Origin: Desulfobulbaceae bacterium
Lineage (GTDB): Bacteria; Desulfobacterota; Desulfobulbia; Desulfobulbales; Desulfobulbaceae
Length of the DNA: 38,021 nucleotides
Reading direction: 5' to 3'
Assembly (NCBI GenBank): GCA_026987195.1
Contig: JALSNC010000152.1
Span: 1 to 38,021 of the forward strand
A model generated the notes under the pieces. The model saw nothing but the letters and a program-made list of their open reading frames with translations, did not search any database and was not told the origin of the DNA. Below, piece after piece: positions 1 through 8,117 of this stretch (the first letter of the stretch is position 1; each line of letters opens with the position of its first letter). The position numbers were made by a program, and so were the translations under genes.

Positions 1-95
1 AGGTTCTTGAGAGCGTCCCAGACGTGCTCTGTGCCCGAGAAGATATCAGCGTGGGCAAAATCACTCAGGTCGAAAAAGGATGCGGCGTCAAACAT
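1..95 (-). CDS. N-terminal fragment of an unidentified protein (possibly sugar-nucleotide pyrophosphorylase/acyltransferase-like)
   Basis: Reading the minus strand from an ATG at 95-93 gives 31 open codons that run off the window edge, beginning MFDAASFFDLSDFAHADIFS. The segment has no stop, and a GGAG lies just upstream of the ATG. The opening pattern of Phe-Phe-Asp-Leu-Ser, then Phe-Ala-His and later a Val-Trp-Asp-Ala-Leu-Lys stretch recalls the N-terminus of left-handed beta-helix sugar-nucleotide pyrophosphorylase-like proteins of deltaproteobacteria. This is recollection of a pattern from a very short piece, so the function is only a suggestion. The gene diverges from lon, with about 720 bp of repeat-bearing DNA between them. 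Confidence 0.5.
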   Translation of the reverse strand, partial: MFDAASFFDLSDFAHADIFSGTEHVWDALKN

Positions 96-120
96 GGGGA
101 CTCCGGGCTGGGTAAAGGTT

Positions 121-172
121 GGGTAAAAGTATCGGTGTTTTCAGGTGGTTGCCGATAGCGGTGAACTGTTAC
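121..172 (+). repeat. Interspersed repeat family A, copy 1
   Basis: About 52 bp ending in GCCGATAGCGGTGAACTGTT followed by AC. Related copies occur at 4371-4420 (minus), 6088-6137 (plus), 12428-12480 (minus) and 24992-25030 (plus). The core can form a small stem, CCG-ATAG-CGG, flanked by G-T pairs. All five copies lie between genes. Confidence 0.75.
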
Positions 173-343
173 AACAAGGTTGGCGGGGACAGTCTCCGGG
201 CGCCGTGGCAGATCCGGTACGGATCGCTGTCCGGACGGGGGCCGGGCCGGAAACCGCGGCTGCATACCTTCTCTATATTGAGCCCCTCGAAATTATTCAA
301 GGAAAAACTGTCGCCGACAGTACGGACTCCGGAGGCGCAGGGA

Positions 344-478
344 ATGGTCCCGACCACAATGGTGTAATCGTTCTCAGGGGCCGCAGATTTGCGCAGGCGT
401 GCCTGACCGCAGGTAAGCGACCGTGGGGAGACTCCGATAGCCTGCCTGTGCGGGCAGGCACGACCGTGCAAAGATGCG
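344..478 (-). repeat. Interspersed repeat family B, copy 1 (inverted)
   Basis: The reverse complement of this stretch closely matches 7870-8010. The shared core includes TTTGCACGGTCGTGCCTGCC, an internal hairpin GCCTGCC/GGCAGGC (440-446 with 453-459), a GGAGTCTCC block and a CTGCGGCCCCTGAGA block. The two copies lie about 7.4 kb apart in opposite orientation, both between genes. Confidence 0.75.
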
Positions 479-813
479 GCTCCTGTGAGCGTTTACATTC
501 ATACCCCGGCTTGACTTCCGGGACTGTGATGTTTACCTTCTCTTGACCATCGTGCGGGCCATACGACGCCCGGAGTCCTTGTCTCTGCAGAAAAAGTCCC
601 TGTTTCAACCTGTTGGTCGATGTCTCCGCATCCGGAGGCGGTCACGTCCATGCAGCCGCCGGCAAAGAGCACCGAGGGGCGAGCATTTCATCTGCAGCTG
701 CTGCTGACGCGGCACCGAAGAAGTGACCGTTTGCTGCTGACGACAACTACCTTGAATTACCTGGACTTTTTGTAAAAGTATGTTGTTCCGGACCGGAACA
801 GGAGGAGAAAAAC

Positions 814-3231
814 GTGGAATTTAACGATTCGTTGTCCACAAGCATGGATGACTTCGGAGAAAACACCCAGGATCTCGAGATCCCCGAATCCCTGCCCATG
901 ATGGCGGTGCGGGACGTGGTGGTGTTCAATTATATGATCATACCGCTGTTTGTGGGCCGGCCCGGCTCCATCGAGGCGGTCAACGAGGCCATGAACGGCG
1001 ACAAGCTGCTCATGCTGGTCACCCAGAAGGATGCGACCCGGGACAATCCCGAGCCCGATGATCTCTACCGGGTGGGCATGGTCTCGATGATCATGCGGAC
1101 CCTGAAGCTGCCAGACGGCCGCCTCAAGGTCCTGGTCCAGGCCCTGTCCAAGGCCAGGATCCGCTCCTTTCTCCAGACCGATCCCTGCTACCGGGTGGAG
1201 ATCGAGCTGGTTGAGGAACAGGAGAGCACCGAGATCACCGTCGAGGTCGAGGCCCTGATGCGTACCGTGCGCGAGCAGACCGAGAAGATCATGTCCCTGC
1301 GGGGCATGCTCTCCTCCGACCTGATGATGATCATCAACAACATCGAGGAGCCGGGCCGGCTGGCCGACCTGGTGGGGTCCAACCTGCGCCTCAAGATTTC
1401 GGAGTCCCAGAAGATCCTCGAGACCGTGGATCCGGTGGAGCGGCTGCGCCTGGTGGCTGATCTCCTCCACAAGGAACTGGAGGTCTCGACGGTCCAGGCC
1501 AAGATCCAGTCCGATGCCAAGGAGGAGATGTCACGATCGCAGCGGGAATATTTCCTCCGCGAGCAGATCCAGGCCCTCAAGCGGGAGTTGGGCGACGAGG
1601 ACGCCTATTCCCAGGAGATCGAGGAACTGCACAGGAAGCTGAAAAAGAAACGGATGCCCAAGTATGCCAAGAAAGAGGCGCGCAAGCAGCTCAAGAGGCT
1701 GGAGATGATGCATCCGGATGCCTCCGAGGCCACCATCGTCCGTACCTATCTCGAGTGGTTCCTGGACCTGCCGTGGAAGAAATCCTCAAAGGACCGGCTC
1801 GACCTCAAGGTCGCGGCCAGGGTCCTGGACGAGGATCACTACGGCCTGGAGAAGATCAAGGAACGTATTCTCGAGTACCTGGCGGTCCGCAAGCTCAACA
1901 AGGATACCAAGGGACCGATCATCTGCTTCGTCGGGCCGCCCGGTGTGGGCAAGACCTCGCTGGGCCAGGCCATCGCCAAGGCCATGGGCCGCAAGTTCTA
2001 CCGCCTCTCCCTGGGCGGCATGCGGGACGAGGCCGAGATCAGGGGCCACCGGCGGACCTATATCGGTGCCCTGCCCGGCCGCATCCTGCAGGGATTGAAA
2101 AACGTCAAGACCAACAACCCGGTCTTCATGATGGACGAGATCGACAAGATCGGCGACGATTACCGGGGCGACCCCTCCTCGGCCCTGCTCGAGGTACTGG
2201 ACCCGGAACAGAACGCCACCTTCTCCGACCACTACATGAACCTGCCCTTTGATCTCTCCAAGGTCATGTTCATCACCACCGCCAACCGGACCGACACCAT
2301 ACCCGGTCCCCTCATGGACCGCATGGAGGTGATCCAGCTCTCCGGCTATACCCAGGAGGAGAAGATGGTCATTGCCCGCAAGTACCTTCTGCCGCGGCAG
2401 ATCCGGGAGAACGGGCTCAGGCCCAGCCAGATCCGGCTCGACGACAAGATCCTGGAGATCATTATCCGCAACTACACCCACGAGGCCGGGGTGCGGAACC
2501 TGGAGCGGGAGCTGGGCAAGATCTGCCGCAAGATCGCGCGCAAGATCGCCGAGGGCGGCAAGGGGCCCTATTCGGTCTCGAAGAATACCCTGCACCGCTA
2601 CCTGGGACCGCCCAGGTACCTGCCCGAGACCGAGCTGGATACCCTGGCCCAGCCGGGTCTGGTGGTCGGCCTGGCCTGGACCGAGGTGGGTGGCGAGCTG
2701 CTGCATATCGAGACCTCCATCTTCCCCGGCAAGGGGAAGCTGACACTCACCGGCCAGCTTGGTGATGTGATGAAGGAATCGGCCCAGGCGGCGCTCAGCT
2801 ACTGCCGGAGCCGCTACAGGGAGCTCGGGGTGGAGCCGGACTATTTCGACACCATCGATATCCACATCCACGTGCCGGCCGGCGCCATCCCCAAGGACGG
2901 CCCCTCGGCCGGCATCACCATGACCACGGCCCTCTATTCGGCGATTCTCGATCAGCCGGTGAAGATGGGGCTGGCCATGACCGGTGAGGTGACCCTGCGC
3001 GGCCGGGTCCTGCCCATCGGCGGTCTCAAGGAAAAGGCCCTGGCCGCGCTGCGGGCCGGTATCACCCATATCGTGATCCCGGAGGAGAACAAGAAGGACC
3101 TGACGGATATCCCCGGGGAGCTGCGGAAGAAGATCACCTTCCATCCGGTCAGCCACATGGACGAGGTCATCGGACTTGCCCTGGGCAAGATAAGGAAGAA
3201 CAACCGCAAGAAGAAGTCCCGCGCCAAGTAG
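814..3231 (+). CDS. lon: ATP-dependent protease Lon (class LonA)
   Basis: Encodes an 805-residue cytosolic AAA+ serine protease that unfolds and degrades misfolded and regulatory proteins. The usual LonA order is present: an N-terminal substrate-binding domain from about residue 30 to 220, a coiled linker, an AAA+ domain with Walker A GPPGVGKT (374-381) and Walker B MMDEID (Asp441/Glu442), then the protease domain. The catalytic pair is Ser698 in PKDGPSAG and Lys741 in GGLKEKALA, 43 residues apart as in E. coli LonA. The start is a GTG at 814, preceded at 7 bp by a strong AGGAGGA (800-806); this outweighs any downstream ATG. The gene stands alone at the head of a plus-strand run, with mltG 30 bp after it. 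Length and motifs are complete, so the call is secure. Confidence 0.98.
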   Translation: MEFNDSLSTSMDDFGENTQDLEIPESLPMMAVRDVVVFNYMIIPLFVGRPGSIEAVNEAMNGDKLLMLVTQKDATRDNPEPDDLYRVGMVSMIMRTLKLPDGRLKVLVQALSKARIRSFLQTDPCYRVEIELVEEQESTEITVEVEALMRTVREQTEKIMSLRGMLSSDLMMIINNIEEPGRLADLVGSNLRLKISESQKILETVDPVERLRLVADLLHKELEVSTVQAKIQSDAKEEMSRSQREYFLREQIQALKRELGDEDAYSQEIEELHRKLKKKRMPKYAKKEARKQLKRLEMMHPDASEATIVRTYLEWFLDLPWKKSSKDRLDLKVAARVLDEDHYGLEKIKERILEYLAVRKLNKDTKGPIICFVGPPGVGKTSLGQAIAKAMGRKFYRLSLGGMRDEAEIRGHRRTYIGALPGRILQGLKNVKTNNPVFMMDEIDKIGDDYRGDPSSALLEVLDPEQNATFSDHYMNLPFDLSKVMFITTANRTDTIPGPLMDRMEVIQLSGYTQEEKMVIARKYLLPRQIRENGLRPSQIRLDDKILEIIIRNYTHEAGVRNLERELGKICRKIARKIAEGGKGPYSVSKNTLHRYLGPPRYLPETELDTLAQPGLVVGLAWTEVGGELLHIETSIFPGKGKLTLTGQLGDVMKESAQAALSYCRSRYRELGVEPDYFDTIDIHIHVPAGAIPKDGPSAGITMTTALYSAILDQPVKMGLAMTGEVTLRGRVLPIGGLKEKALAALRAGITHIVIPEENKKDLTDIPGELRKKITFHPVSHMDEVIGLALGKIRKNNRKKKSRAK

Positions 3232-3261
3232 GGAGCGGCGGCAGCTCCTGCCGGAGTCACG

Positions 3262-4272
3262 ATGCGTCTTTCTGCCCTGTGGGTCGCCGCTCTGCTCCTT
3301 GTCGCCGCGCTGGTCGCCGGCGGCTGGTTCTGGTCGTGGGCCCACACGCCCCTCTCCTACGACACGGCCACGGTGATCCGTATTCCCAGGGGCAGTGGTG
3401 TGCGTCGGATAACGACCCTCCTTGCCGGCGCGGGAATCCTGGATGATGATCTTCGCTTTCCGCTCCTGGCCCGGCTCACCGGGCTTGGCGGCCGGTTGCG
3501 GGCCGGGGAGTTCCGCCTGCCGCCGGGCCTTTCACCGCTGGCGCTGCTCCATCTGCTGGAGCGGGGCGAGGTGGTGCGGCACCGGGTGACGGTGCCGGAG
3601 GGATGGAACGTCCAGCAGGTGGCCTCGTTTCTCGCCGCCCGGAACTGGGTCGATGCGGACCGGTTTCTCGCCCTGGCCAGGGACAGGCAGTTTATCCGTT
3701 CCCTGGGCCTTGATGAGGCAGGCCTCGAGGGGTATCTCTTCCCGGACACCTATGTCCTGGAGCGGGGCGCCACCGATGAACGTCTTGTGCTGACCATGAT
3801 GGTCTCCCGGTTCCTCGCCGTCTGGAAGGAGCTGGCAAAAGATAGCCATACCGGTCTCAGCCGGCACCAGGTGGTCACCCTGGCCTCCATTGTCGAGAAG
3901 GAGACCGCCGCAGCCGCCGAGCGGCCGCTCATCGCCCGGGTCTTTCTCAACCGCCTGGCCCGCGGCATGCGGTTGCAGTCCGACCCCACCGTGATCTACG
4001 GCCTTGCCGGTTTCGACGGCAATCTCACCCGCCGGGACCTCAGAACAAGGACTCCTTACAACACCTATGTAATACCCGGCCTGCCGCCGGGCCCCATCTG
4101 CAATCCCGGTCGGGCGGCCCTGGTGGCGGTCCTCCATCCCGCTGATTCGGATGTCCTCTATTTCGTCTCCCGTAATGACGGCACCCATCAGTTCTCCCGG
4201 ACCCTCAGGGAGCATAACCGGGCTGTCCGCCGTTTCCAGCGTGCTCGGAACAGGCAACAGACGAAAGAATAG
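3262..4272 (+). CDS. mltG: Endolytic murein transglycosylase MltG (YceG-like)
   Basis: Encodes a 336-residue inner-membrane lytic transglycosylase of the YceG/DUF175 family, which cleaves nascent peptidoglycan strands in the periplasm and sets their length. A single N-terminal membrane helix covers about residues 6-26, followed by a periplasmic LysM-like region and the catalytic domain. The family signature is clear: ASIVEKET with the catalytic Glu212, then [19 protein letters not shown] and, near the end, a [11 protein letters not shown] block. The ATG at 3262 has a GGAG 5 bp upstream. It follows lon by 30 bp and could be co-transcribed with it, although no functional link is implied. Downstream lies repeat-bearing DNA without an obvious terminator. 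Confidence 0.95.
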   Translation: MRLSALWVAALLLVAALVAGGWFWSWAHTPLSYDTATVIRIPRGSGVRRITTLLAGAGILDDDLRFPLLARLTGLGGRLRAGEFRLPPGLSPLALLHLLERGEVVRHRVTVPEGWNVQQVASFLAARNWVDADRFLALARDRQFIRSLGLDEAGLEGYLFPDTYVLERGATDERLVLTMMVSRFLAVWKELAKDSHTGLSRHQVVTLASIVEKETAAAAERPLIARVFLNRLARGMRLQSDPTVIYGLAGFDGNLTRRDLRTRTPYNTYVIPGLPPGPICNPGRAALVAVLHPADSDVLYFVSRNDGTHQFSRTLREHNRAVRRFQRARNRQQTKE

Positions 4273-4310
4273 TCAGCCCCGGTTCCGTAAGCGGTCCCTG
4301 GGAGCCCCTG

Positions 4311-4360
4311 CACCATTGTGCTCGGAAAAACCGATCCTCGGTCATCCCGTGAGGGGTTGC
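4311..4360 (+). repeat. Interspersed repeat family B, partial copy
   Basis: About 50 bp that match the right end of the family B copy at 8003-8052. Both contain a CGGGAAAACCGAT or CGGAAAAACCGAT block followed by GTCATCCCGTGAGGGGTTGC. This copy lacks the left portion of the element and is followed 10 bp later by a family A copy. Confidence 0.7.
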
Positions 4361-4370
4361 CCGGAACCGG

Positions 4371-4420
4371 GCAACAGTTCGCCGCTATCGGCAACTATTT
4401 TGAAATGCCGGGACTTTTAC
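4371..4420 (-). repeat. Interspersed repeat family A, copy 2 (inverted)
   Basis: The reverse complement matches the copy at 121-172 along its whole length, including the GTTGCCGATAGCGG core and the GTAAAAGT end. It lies between mltG and the histidine kinase gene. Confidence 0.7.
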
Positions 4421-4531
4421 GATTTTTCGTGATCCGCTATTGTCAGATCTTCGCCAACCTGCTAATGATAGTGATGTTTCCCCGCAGCGGCCTCTTCTTT
4501 TCCGCCCGCTTCCCGTCCGACCCCGGAGACG

Positions 4532-5638
4532 ATGCAACAGCGAAGAATCCAGTACATGCCGAAGCTGATCGGCGACCTGCTCGATATCATCTACAATGCC
4601 ATTCTGGTCATCGATTCCGGGCAGCGGATCATCTTTGCCAACAGCCGTATGCGCACCATGTTCCGGGCCGCCGGGCATGAGCTCGACGGCATGGCCATCA
4701 CCGATATCTTCATGCCCGAGGACCGGGAGCTCTTTGCCCGCAATTTCCTGGAACAGATCCGTCGGCAACAGGAATTCGAGACCGAGGCCATGCTGCGGCG
4801 CCTGGACGGCACTTCCTTCCTGGGGCTGCTCTCCGGAACCCTCTTCCACTGGGACAATCAGCAGGAGGGCATGGCCTTCGCCATTCACGACATCACCCAC
4901 GTCAAGTCGCTGGAGCGGTCCCTGCGACGGTCGGAGCGGGTGGCCTTTCTCGGTCGTCTGGTGGATGATATCAGCCATCAGATCAGGAATCCGGTCCAGG
5001 TCATCGGCGGTTTTGCCCGCCGCCTGGAGGACCGGTGCGATGACCGCCGCAAGGTGCGGGCCATTGTCCGCGAGGCGGAGCGGCTCGAGGCCCTGCTCGA
5101 GACCCTGCATCATTTCATCCGGCTGCCGCGGCCCAGGCCGGAAAAGATGTCCCTGGTCAGGCTGATCCGCGTCGCCGAGGAATACCTCCTGCCCAGGGTT
5201 GCGGCAAAGGGGTGTACCTGGGTTGCCGAGTATGATCCGGAGGAGTTGTCCGGCCATTCCCTGCTCATCGACCTGCCGCTCCTGCTGGAGGCCCTGGCAG
5301 CGGTGGTGGACAATGCCTGCGAGTCCTACCGGCAGGGAGAAGGTCTGCGGCCGGTCTGCTTCCGGGTCGCCTGGAACGAGGGTGACGACCTCCCCTGTAC
5401 CATGGCGGTCAGGGACCGGGGGTGCGGGATCGCGGCCGAACATCTGGACCATGTCTTTTCCCATTTCTTTTCCAACAAGACCCGGCATGTGGGCATGGGC
5501 CTGACCCTGGCCGAACGGATCCTGGAGGAGCAGCGGGGCAGGGTGACCATCGCCTCCAGACCGGGCCAGGGGACCGAGGTGGTCTTTCATCTCGGCAGGG
5601 AACGGCGCCGGCCCATCCGCACCACCCGCATCCACTGA
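4532..5638 (+). CDS. PAS-domain sensor histidine kinase
   Basis: Encodes a 368-residue soluble sensor kinase; I see no membrane helix. An N-terminal PAS domain covers about residues 10-130, with IIYNAILVIDSGQRIIFANS followed by a FMPEDRE block. The DHp helix follows, with the H-box DDISHQIRNPVQ and the phospho-accepting His149. The HATPase domain has an N-box VVDNACESY (Asn261), a G1 motif DRGCGI and a G2 motif GMGLTLAERI. The signal is unknown and no response regulator gene is adjacent, so the partner must be encoded elsewhere. The ATG at 4532 has GGAG 3 bp upstream, rather close, but the PAS fold begins directly after it. The gene is flanked by repeats upstream and by the long cspA leader downstream. 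Confidence 0.9.
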   Translation: MQQRRIQYMPKLIGDLLDIIYNAILVIDSGQRIIFANSRMRTMFRAAGHELDGMAITDIFMPEDRELFARNFLEQIRRQQEFETEAMLRRLDGTSFLGLLSGTLFHWDNQQEGMAFAIHDITHVKSLERSLRRSERVAFLGRLVDDISHQIRNPVQVIGGFARRLEDRCDDRRKVRAIVREAERLEALLETLHHFIRLPRPRPEKMSLVRLIRVAEEYLLPRVAAKGCTWVAEYDPEELSGHSLLIDLPLLLEALAAVVDNACESYRQGEGLRPVCFRVAWNEGDDLPCTMAVRDRGCGIAAEHLDHVFSHFFSNKTRHVGMGLTLAERILEEQRGRVTIASRPGQGTEVVFHLGRERRRPIRTTRIH

Positions 5639-5833
5639 CACCTGTCCCCTGATTTTCTGGTAAAATTCCCTTGGATTTCCATCTTTTTTCTGGTAAGAAA
5701 AGCGCATGAGTAAATTGCGTAGTGCTGTATTGCAGTAAAAAACGTCGGCACCTGTTTGTGTGGTCTTCATTTTTACCCGTGTAGCCTTACGCGCCCAAAA
5801 CATTCAGCCCATCACAAGGAGAACAAGGGAGCA
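5639..5833 (+). promoter_or_regulatory. Long leader upstream of the cold-shock gene
   Basis: This 195-bp gap before the cold-shock protein is noticeably AT-richer than its surroundings. It carries a near-direct repeat of TTTTCTGGTAA at about 5652-5664 and 5685-5696. Cold-shock genes of the cspA type are known to have long untranslated leaders that act as RNA thermosensors, and a leader of this size would fit. No clean -35/-10 pair was identified, so the role is inferred from position. Confidence 0.35.
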
Positions 5834-6034
5834 ATGTTAAAAGGAACAGTCAAGTGGTTTAACGAGTCGAAGGGGTTCGGTTTCATCGAGCAGGAACAGG
5901 GCAAGGACGTTTTTGTTCATTATTCCGCCATCGAGGGCACCGGGTTCAAGACACTCAATGAAGGCGACAATGTCGAGTTCGAGATCGTTGACGGTCCCAA
6001 GGGACCGGCTGCCGCCAAGGTGCAGAAGGTCTGA
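5834..6034 (+). CDS. CspA-family cold-shock protein
   Basis: Encodes a 66-residue single-domain cold-shock protein that binds single-stranded RNA and DNA as a nucleic-acid chaperone. The protein begins [18 protein letters not shown], holding RNP1 (KGFGFI, residues 13-18); RNP2 (VFVHY) is at 26-30. Length and motifs are those of a complete CspA-type protein. The start is the ATG at 5834, because the conserved family N-terminus begins there; an upstream in-frame GTG would add an unrelated tail. GGGAG lies only 2 bp before the ATG and AAGGAG 12 bp before it, so the spacing is unusual. A strong intrinsic terminator follows 20 bp after the stop, making this a monocistronic unit. Confidence 0.97.
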   Translation: MLKGTVKWFNESKGFGFIEQEQGKDVFVHYSAIEGTGFKTLNEGDNVEFEIVDGPKGPAAAKVQKV

Positions 6035-6053
6035 TTGACCAGCAGGCGGTTTC

Positions 6054-6087
6054 GGCCCGGCAGGCTTTCCTGCCGGGCCTTTTTTTT
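6054..6087 (+). terminator. Rho-independent terminator of the cold-shock gene
   Basis: A perfect 11-bp GC-rich stem, GGCCCGGCAGG (6054-6064) with CCTGCCGGGCC (6069-6079), has a 4-nt loop and is followed by eight T residues (6080-6087). It lies 20 bp after the cold-shock stop codon. Confidence 0.95.
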
Positions 6088-6137
6088 GTGAAAGCACCTG
6101 CAATTCAAGGCAGTTGCCGATCGCGGTGAACTGTTAC
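6088..6137 (+). repeat. Interspersed repeat family A, copy 3
   Basis: Aligns without gaps to the copy at 121-172, ending in CGGTGAACTGTTAC. It begins immediately after the T-run of the cold-shock terminator and ends 44 bp before the nadE start, so it occupies most of the nadE leader. Confidence 0.7.
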
Positions 6138-6181
6138 GAATTATCGACCCGTGTGGTCATCCCTGTCCGCATGCAGAAACC

Positions 6182-7810
6182 GTGAAGATAGCCCTTGCCC
6201 AGACCAATCCCCTGATAGGCGCCTTTGAACAGAATCTGGCCATGGTCCTGGACCGCATCGACCGGGCCGGACAGGCCGGCTGCCGCCTGGTCATCTTTCC
6301 CGAGCTGGCCCTCTGCGGCTACCCGCCCCGGGACCTGCTGGAGCGGCCTGCCTTTGTCGAGGCCCATGACCGAGCCCTGGCCGATCTGGTCGGCCGCGTC
6401 AATGGTACCGCCTGTATCGTCGGCGGGCTTGAGCGGTGTCCCGGGCCGGGCAAACCGCTCTTCAACTCGGCCCTCTGCATCGATAAGGGCCGGGTGGTGT
6501 TCCGGGCCCGCAAGCAGCTTCTTCCCACCTATGATGTCTTTGACGAGGCCAGGTATTTCGAGCCGGGCGACGCCTCGACAGTGGTGGTCCTGGACGGGCT
6601 CCACTTCGGGCTCACGGTGTGCGAGGACATCTGGGTCGAGAACTCCCCCTATGCCCGCAATCCGGTGGCTGATCTGAAGAGCGGTTGTCCCGAGCTCGAC
6701 TTCCTGGTCAACATCTCGGCCTCGCCCTTCCATCACGGCAAGCTGGCCGAACGGCGGCATCTCTTTGCCCGCATCTGTCGTCAGCACCATCTGCCCCTGC
6801 TGTACGTCAACCAGGTGGGCGGTCAGGACAGCCTGGTCTTTGACGGCCATTCCATGGTGGTTGATGCAACCGGCAGCGTCACGGGCGCCGCCTGCGGGTT
6901 TGACGAGCACCTGCTCTTTGTCGAGACCGGCACCTGGAAGGTCGCAGGCGGTCGCGAGCCCGAACCGGACTCCATCGGCCAGGTACTTGCGGCCCTGGTC
7001 CTCGGGCTTCGGGACTACCTGCACAAGACCGGTTTCGGCCAGGCGGTGCTGGGGCTCTCCGGCGGTATCGATTCCGCGGTCACCGCTGCCATCGCCTGCC
7101 GGGCCCTGGGGCCGGAGAACGTGCTCTGCGTTTCCCTGCCGTCGCCCTATACCTCGGAGGCCAGCGTGGAGGACGCCCGTCAGCTGGCGGCCAATCTCGG
7201 CTGCGCTTTCCGGCTCATGCCCATCGAGCCGGCCATGCGCGCCTACGGGGATATCCTGGCGCCGCTCTTTGCCGGTCGCGACGAGGACGTGACCGAACAG
7301 AACCTGCAGGCCCGCATCCGCGGCAATCTGCTCATGGCCCTGTCCAACAAGTTCGGCAGCCTGCTCCTGGCCACGGGCAACAAGTCCGAGATGGCCGTGG
7401 GCTACTGTACGCTGTACGGTGACATGAGCGGCGGCCTGGCCGTACTTGCCGACGTGCCCAAGGTTATGGTATATGAACTTGCCCGGCACCTGAACCGGGA
7501 GCGGCAGGTGATTCCCGGGCGGATCCTCACCAGGCCGCCCACCGCGGAGCTCAAGCCGGGCCAGCTCGACCAGGACGACCTGCCGCCCTACGAGATCCTG
7601 GACCCGATCCTGGCCGCCTACCTGGAAGAGCAGCTCGGGATCGACGAGATCGTCGGTCGCGGATTTGACCGCCGGACCGTGGAAGATGTGGTCAGGAGGA
7701 TCAGGGTCAACGAGTTCAAGCGTCAACAGGCGCCGCTGGGGATCAAGGTGACCTCCAAGGCCTTTGGTTACGGTCGGCGCTATCCCGTGGCCCAGGGATT
7801 TGCCGGGTAG
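6182..7810 (+). CDS. nadE: Glutamine-dependent NAD+ synthetase
   Basis: Encodes a 542-residue two-domain enzyme that makes NAD+ from nicotinate adenine dinucleotide, ATP and glutamine in the cytosol. The N-terminal nitrilase-type glutaminase domain has its catalytic triad in the usual contexts: Glu41 (FPELALCGYPP), Lys111 (ARKQLLPTYDVF) and Cys147 (LTVCEDIW). The C-terminal synthetase domain carries the PP-loop SGGIDS (293-298), and further on ATGNKSEMAVGYCTLYGDM, a conserved stretch of the family. The start is a GTG at 6182; no good Shine-Dalgarno is visible, and an ATG at 6173 is out of frame and meets a stop at once. The first residues MKIALAQTNP match the expected domain start. The gene stands alone between repeat-bearing gaps. 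Confidence 0.97.
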   Translation: MKIALAQTNPLIGAFEQNLAMVLDRIDRAGQAGCRLVIFPELALCGYPPRDLLERPAFVEAHDRALADLVGRVNGTACIVGGLERCPGPGKPLFNSALCIDKGRVVFRARKQLLPTYDVFDEARYFEPGDASTVVVLDGLHFGLTVCEDIWVENSPYARNPVADLKSGCPELDFLVNISASPFHHGKLAERRHLFARICRQHHLPLLYVNQVGGQDSLVFDGHSMVVDATGSVTGAACGFDEHLLFVETGTWKVAGGREPEPDSIGQVLAALVLGLRDYLHKTGFGQAVLGLSGGIDSAVTAAIACRALGPENVLCVSLPSPYTSEASVEDARQLAANLGCAFRLMPIEPAMRAYGDILAPLFAGRDEDVTEQNLQARIRGNLLMALSNKFGSLLLATGNKSEMAVGYCTLYGDMSGGLAVLADVPKVMVYELARHLNRERQVIPGRILTRPPTAELKPGQLDQDDLPPYEILDPILAAYLEEQLGIDEIVGRGFDRRTVEDVVRRIRVNEFKRQQAPLGIKVTSKAFGYGRRYPVAQGFAG

Positions 7811-7826
7811 TCAGAACAGCTCACCG

Positions 7827-8052
7827 GTAAGCGCTTGCAGGAGCCGCACGGAGTCTACGCTGTGCTCCGCTTACCTCTTTGCACGGTCGTGCCTGCCCGC
7901 ACAGGCAGGCTGTCGGAGTCTCCCTGCGGTCGCTTACCTGCGGTCAGACACGCCTGCACAGGTAAGCGTAGACTCCGAATCTGCGGCCCCTGAGAGCGCT
8001 TACACTGTTGTGCCCGGGAAAACCGATGGTTAGTCATCCCGTGAGGGGTTGC
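7827..8052 (+). repeat. Interspersed repeat family B, longest copy
   Basis: A composite element of about 225 bp that fills the gap between nadE and the cytochrome gene. It contains several short inverted repeats, among them GCCTGCC/GGCAGGC (7891-7910) and repeated CGCTTAC or GTAAGCG blocks next to AGACTCCG or GGAGTCT. The core matches 344-478 in inverted orientation. The right end (8003-8052) matches 4311-4360. A weaker match to the middle lies at 12524-12563. No open frame in it looks like a protein. Confidence 0.7.
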
Positions 8053-8117
8053 TCACCGGTACTTGTACCTGATCTGTTACCTGCCGCACACCCTTTTCAC
8101 ACCACTTCCTGCTTGCC

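Larger units (their letters stand above)
96..813. other. 718-bp non-coding region upstream of lon
   Basis: No convincing gene lies here; short open frames on both strands have no recognisable protein pattern or ribosome binding site. The stretch holds a copy of interspersed repeat family A (121-172) and an inverted copy of family B (344-478). A short perfect dyad, ACTTTT-TGT-AAAAGT, sits at 765-779, about 20 bp before the lon ribosome binding site, and could be an operator. The lon promoter must lie within this region, but I see no confident -35/-10 pair. Confidence 0.6.

Noticed and set aside
5756-5833. Earlier GTG start for the cold-shock protein
   Set aside because: It would add 26 residues before the universally conserved CspA N-terminus; the ATG at 5834 gives the standard 66-residue protein.
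344-8052. CRISPR array
   Set aside because: The repeated blocks of families A and B are dispersed over kilobases without regular spacers and there are no cas genes, so these are interspersed repeats.
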